Assembly: GCA_964478625.1 (NCBI GenBank)
Contig: CAYZJH010000013.1
Coordinates: forward strand, 8,261 to 72,260
DNA: 64,000 bases
Reading direction: 5' to 3'
DNA from: SKZT01 sp964478625
Lineage (GTDB): Bacteria > Desulfobacterota > Desulfobacteria > Desulfobacterales > SKZT01
Shown: piece by piece, positions 62,331-64,000 of the stretch
Numbering within the stretch: position 1 is the stretch's first letter
Layout of the letters: the number at the start of each line of letters is the position of its first letter
Made by a program: the position numbers and the translations under genes
The notes under the pieces: generated by a model
What the model saw: the letters and a program-made list of their open reading frames with translations, nothing else
Database searches by the model: none
What the model was told of the DNA's origin: nothing

Positions 62331-62663
62331 ATAAAATCAAGGGGTTATGATGATTAAGTCATAATCCCTTTTTAATTAATCTCTGACTTACCCCTAATAT
62401 ACCCCTGATCCTGAAAAAAAACCTTTATTTTGCAAAATTTTTAATTCCTATTTTCTTGATGAAATATTTTTCTATTTATTCAGTTGGTTTTTTCATTAAT
62501 GAATGATGTTATGGGAAAAATCTTTTTATTTTTAATTGATCCTATTATTTGTTTTCAATATCTGAATGGCTGTTAATTGATTTGAATTATCTTAATAACC
62601 ATATACAAAAATGAAGCATTCATAAGGATTTTTTCATTTTTTCGAATTGAGGGCAGATCATGC
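62331..62663. other. AT-rich region downstream of tRNA-Arg
   Basis: This stretch contains a terminator at 62339-62375, short T/A-rich tracts and a twice-repeated TACCCCT, but no supported gene. Its composition is visibly richer in A and T than the DNA to the left of the tRNA genes. Confidence 0.55.
62339..62375 (+). terminator. Terminator after the two tRNA genes
   Basis: AAGGGGTTATGA at 62339-62350 pairs with TCATAATCCCTT at 62359-62370, with one G-U pair and an eight-base loop, followed by a T-rich tract. It should end the tRNA transcript. Confidence 0.75.
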
Positions 62664-63344
62664 CTATAAAATAAAAATGGAAATTAAAATTCCATAAGAG
62701 ACGATTAAAAATGCATTAATCTTGTCTTTTATGTTTTTTTGTGCAATTTTTGATTCTACAATTTTATTGATTCGATTATTAGATTCATTTAACGCTTGAT
62801 TAATTCTTCCCTTTAATTCGTTTAAATCTTCCTGCCATTTATTTGGAAAAGTTTCTTCCATTTTAAGTATATAGGATGCTATATTTTTGATATCAGTATG
62901 AATTGAAGCGATTTTTTCGTCTGTACTTAGGGATGAAATATCTTCTGTAAACCTTAAATCTTCTCTTAAATTGGCTTTTAAATTTAGTGCTGGCGATTTT
63001 CCCTTTAATTGCATAGATTTTCTTTTATAAGGCACAGGAAATGCTTTAAGATAGTTAAGAATAGATTCCATAAGGTCTTTTTCATCAAATAATTTTAAAT
63101 CGTTAGAAATAGAATATATTACGTAACCACCTCCAAAAACTTGAAATAAAAAACTGAAGTAATTATCGATTATAGGTTGTGTATTTGGATTAGGATTTAC
63201 CAACGAAATACCTCTGACTATTTGGTGAAAAATAATGACAAACAAGGATAGTTTAAAAAACTTTAACGGAATTATAATCCAATGCCATAATGATTTAAAA
63301 AATAAACCGATTTCTTTTAAACAAGTTGTATGCATAGTTTTCAT
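62664..63344 (-). CDS. Uncharacterised membrane protein, AT-rich
   Basis: No family is recognised. The 226-residue protein has hydrophobic stretches near residues 14-45, 63-80 and a C-terminal one at about 207-226, with a long charged, helical middle (ESILNYLKAFPVPYKRKSMQ). The Asn/Ile/Lys-rich codon use contrasts with genes to the left. A convincing ribosome site is lacking, so expression is uncertain. Confidence 0.5.
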   Translation of the reverse strand: MKTMHTTCLKEIGLFFKSLWHWIIIPLKFFKLSLFVIIFHQIVRGISLVNPNPNTQPIIDNYFSFLFQVFGGGYVIYSISNDLKLFDEKDLMESILNYLKAFPVPYKRKSMQLKGKSPALNLKANLREDLRFTEDISSLSTDEKIASIHTDIKNIASYILKMEETFPNKWQEDLNELKGRINQALNESNNRINKIVESKIAQKNIKDKINAFLIVSYGILISIFIL

Positions 63345-63607
63345 TTTATAGAAATTCTTAAAATTTCAGATTGTTTATTCTATTTTATCTTAATAAAGTT
63401 GATTATTTTTAAAGTGTATTTATTAATTTTAATTAATATTTAGTCAAACACTTTTTCTTTATTTTATGAAATGAACCTTTTCAATATTTTTTAAGCTAAG
63501 AATCTTAACTATTTGATTCAAAGGATTTACGAAACAAAATTAAGATATATTTGGAATAAATAATTAGTGTTAATAATTGCTTTCCTTAAAGGTAATTTTT
63601 AATTTTT

Positions 63608-63883
63608 ATGGATAAAAATAAAGGGATAAATATCAAAGAATCTCGTTCAATTTCTAAACAATTTATTCCTACAGACAGCAAGTTGATTAAAACTTACAAA
63701 AGCCAAAGCAACTCAATAGTTGACCTCTATATGAGCGAATCTTTAAAATCTCTAGAAACGAGTTTTCCTTTTAAAGAATTTCAAATGTGGACAGGTGGGG
63801 AAGAAGCAGGAATCTTTATAGTTATTCATAGCGGTAAAGATAACATTAAGCGTATCGTCATAGGCCCAGGTAATAATCCCTAA
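63608..63883 (+). CDS. Uncharacterised 91-residue protein, AT-rich
   Basis: No family is recognised. The protein is rich in Lys, Ser and Ile and has no signal or membrane segment. Its last third (EEAGIFIVIHSGKDNIKRIV) looks like a beta-hairpin. Only a weak AAAGG lies upstream, at long spacing. It ends about 115 bases before the window edge. Confidence 0.4.
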   Translation: MDKNKGINIKESRSISKQFIPTDSKLIKTYKSQSNSIVDLYMSESLKSLETSFPFKEFQMWTGGEEAGIFIVIHSGKDNIKRIVIGPGNNP

Positions 63884-64000
63884 TATAGGCTTTTCCGATG
63901 TTAAAACGAAAATTAATAAAATTAAAGAAGGTTTGATTAAGCGTCTATCTTTGATTTCGCTTGTTGTCGTTTCAAAGTAAATAATTTAAAAAGCGGTGAA

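Noticed and set aside
63884..63979. Possible -1 frame continuation of the 91-residue gene to a stop at about 63979 (GFSDVKTKINKIKEGLIKRL).
   Set aside because: No ATG, and an upstream TAG closes that frame; a frameshift cannot be shown from one sequence.

Overview
The window looks like chromosomal DNA of a Desulfobacterota (Desulfobacterales-type) anaerobe. The main pointers are a soluble HdrC-HdrB-HdrA set with a double-length HdrA, selB (selenocysteine decoding), many iron-sulfur proteins, a pyruvoyl-dependent arginine decarboxylase, UPF0182 and PsiE-type membrane proteins, and a glycogen cluster with deltaproteobacterial-style large enzymes. This placement is an inference from gene content; no rRNA gene is present. 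Most genes have clear Shine-Dalgarno sites, and several starts were moved to the site-supported ATG.

Layout. 1-6.6 kb: 5' end of trmO at the left edge, an OmpA-type lipoprotein, glutaminyl cyclase, FabH-like synthase, PsiE-like protein, a cytidylate-kinase-like protein, a small Hsp20-like protein, two small Cys-rich proteins and a phosphoribosyltransferase. 6.6-21.3 kb: a glycogen/alpha-glucan block of yajD, glgP1, glgA, a 1430-residue debranching fusion, an opposite-strand lipoprotein, glgP2 and glgB. It can make, branch, phosphorolyse and debranch glucan, but no glgC (ADP-glucose supply) is in view.

21.4-33.0 kb (minus strand): Lon-like protease, orphan NarL-type regulator, ftsH, hdrC, hdrB, double hdrA and an FAD dehydrogenase. 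The last five are tightly spaced and probably form an electron-bifurcation or redox operon. 33.3-42.4 kb (plus strand): nicotinate phosphoribosyltransferase, a coiled-coil protein, UPF0182 protein, an unknown protein, GNAT, argS, arginine decarboxylase and a small unknown protein.

42.4-53.5 kb: MFS transporter, an EF-hand membrane protein, an ArgA-like acetyltransferase, an orphan hybrid histidine kinase, a small Cys-rich protein with a coupled leader ORF, a Dus-family protein, an aminotransferase and a methyltransferase. Between dus and the aminotransferase lies a roughly 360-bp non-coding element with nested inverted repeats.

53.7-62.3 kb: a winged-helix/ferredoxin fusion, a Bcr/CflA transporter, an E1 beta/alpha 2-oxoacid dehydrogenase pair without E2 or E3, a DUF2333 protein, selB coupled to a small membrane protein, then tRNA-His and tRNA-Arg. 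From the tRNA-Arg 3' end to the right edge the DNA becomes visibly AT-rich and gene-poor, with two orphan genes lacking good ribosome sites; this may be the edge of an integrated island.
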